From NCBI GenBank assembly GCA_030248135.1, contig JASANC010005087.1, positions 124,001 to 188,000 of the forward strand: DNA of 64,000 nucleotides. Direction: 5' to 3'. The position numbers were made by a program, and so were the translations under genes. Below, one piece after another: positions 62,933-64,000 of this stretch. The DNA is from Theristus sp. LFF4_11 (lineage: Eukaryota > Nematoda > Chromadorea > Monhysterida > Xyalidae). Position 1 is the first letter of the stretch. Every line of letters begins with the position of its first letter. The notes beneath the pieces are model-generated. The model saw only the letters and a list, made by a program, of their open reading frames with translations. It ran no database searches and was not told the DNA's origin.

Positions 62933-63911
62933 TCACATTCTGCTCTTCTGCATACGCGCCATGATCTTCTCCAATTTCAACGCTTTACCCATGTTGCCCT
63001 GGATCTTCAATTTTCCGGCCATGAATGCCGCGGTCGGCTTGAGTTTCCCGTTGAACATGCGCACGAAATCGTCCGCACTCAGCAGCATCGTGCAGTCGGC
63101 CGGCCCGAGCGGGGAGTCGCCGTGTCCGCAACACGCCGCCGTACCCGCGCGCGCGCTCACGTGCCACGCGCCGGCGTCTGCATGCGTGCAAGCACACTAG
63201 TATTTTTGTTATGCAATGGTTTATGGGACGTGTTTCTGGATTTTACACAGCTTACAGAGAAAAAACAAGACAACAGACACGACAAGTTGCGCAATAAAAT
63301 GAAAGGAACTGAATTGAATGATTTAAAAACTGATTTGAAAAAAACTGCTTGGTCCACTGTTGCTAATTGCAAAAACTGATTTTGAAAAAACCGCTTGGTC
63401 CGTTCATGCTGATTACAAACCAGTGCTGCTAATTCCAAGTTTTTTTGGTCATTCCATTACACATCTGAACAAGAAAACACGAAAACTGCAAACCAGTCCG
63501 CTCACACAGCACAGGCAACCAGCAGCCAGATCAGATCACGGGTGCTTCCTTTAGAGCGGGGGCGTACACGCTGCCTTCATTCCTCAAAAATCGATGACTC
63601 GACAAACAAACAAGCAACCCCATCGCGAAGCCCCAACGAACCTTTCAAATCGAACTTGTAGACGGCGTCCACAGCGCTCACCACTTCGTCATCAATCAGT
63701 GACTGCAGTTTCTCGAAGATCGCCGAAATCTCTTTCGCCGCCCCTGCAGCGCTCTTCGCTGCAGCCTGCGATTTGCCGCCGGCCACCGGCGAGGTCGTTT
63801 TTTCTCGACCCCCTCTGAACTTCGGCCTCGCCCCGTGATCGGCCATTCTGTGTGCCACTTCGTCTGGGCTGCCGGCAGACTCCAGGAAGAAGTCGGGCAG
63901 CAGTGGGTGAC
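62933..63911 (-). CDS. HSDL2: HSDL2 C-terminus with SCP2 domain (5' end outside window)
   Basis: Two exons, 63911-63642 and 63177-62933, join in phase and end in TGA. The first begins GHPLLPDFFLES, the tail of the short-chain dehydrogenase part of hydroxysteroid dehydrogenase-like protein 2. An Ala/Lys-rich linker and ISAIFEKLQSLIDDEVVSAV follow. The second carries the sterol-carrier-2 fold: CTMLLSADDFVRMFNGKLKP, then AAFMAGKLKIQGNMGKALKL. The C-terminal tripeptide SRM is a weak variant of the peroxisomal signal (ARL in human HSDL2, from memory). HSDL2 is a peroxisomal or mitochondrial short-chain dehydrogenase linked to lipid metabolism. The dehydrogenase core lies beyond the right edge. Confidence 0.9.
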
Positions 63912-64000
63912 CTGCACAGGGTGATCTGGGATTAGCAAGCTGAAAACGACTTTCACATTGCGTTTTATTTTGTTCACTCTTGGGAATGGGAGTATTTTAT

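Overview
The window is animal nuclear DNA. Genes are split by GT-AG introns of about 0.2 to 6 kb, the products are animal families, and much of the intron and intergenic sequence is short inverted-repeat transposons, minisatellites and microsatellites. An invertebrate is likely, because the first gene is an ARM-TIR-SAM protein of a kind I know only from invertebrates. I cannot name the phylum. I joined exons by hand, requiring phase agreement at every junction and continuity with the protein family, without transcript evidence.

There are seven genes. On the + strand: (1) 801-8819, an ARM-TIR-SAM protein whose 5' end is missing; (2) 13464-21778, a possible single-pass membrane protein with kelch-like repeats; (3) 22811-26073, a complete calmodulin-like protein. 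On the - strand: (4) 27781-30668, mitochondrial folate/FAD carrier (SLC25A32); (5) 31581-41929, hnRNP L with 13 coding exons; (6) 49068-60924, gamma-glutamyltransferase with 11 coding exons; (7) 62933-63911, the last two exons of HSDL2, which continues past the right edge. The genes form no operon or shared pathway. GGT (glutathione breakdown), SLC25A32 (folate/FAD import) and HSDL2 (peroxisomal lipid metabolism) are housekeeping metabolism, hnRNP L is RNA processing, the calmodulin-like protein is calcium sensing, and the ARM-TIR-SAM protein is a candidate innate-immune or cell-death NADase.

The rest is mostly repeats. I group them by their ends. A: CCGTATTACC ends, TA target, six copies, very G-rich. 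B: CCGTAAAG ends, TA target, three copies. C/D: 1.6-2.7 kb composite elements with 148-bp tandem arrays, three copies. E: imperfect palindromes with a TTTGGTTCTGCGACTCA end. F: about 100 bp, GGGGCATTCATGAAG ends, four copies. G: inverted 15-16 bp minisatellite arrays. H, R and S: low-complexity inverted repeats that fill 42-48 kb. J: Tc1/mariner fossils. L: about 210 bp, TTTAAACCTGTCAC ends, three copies around the calmodulin-like gene. M: 8-bp target duplication. N: a 2.7 kb element with mariner-like ends. P and Q: ACAGTCGAACTC ends. One nested insertion shows that a 195-copy TTG tract is the tail of a tRNA-derived SINE. The 41930-49067 interval holds no recognisable gene.

The leads most worth following are the ARM-TIR-SAM gene, three identical in-frame 5' splice sites created by a 42-bp repeat in hnRNP L, and a family F element that supplies a 3' splice site of the calmodulin-like gene.
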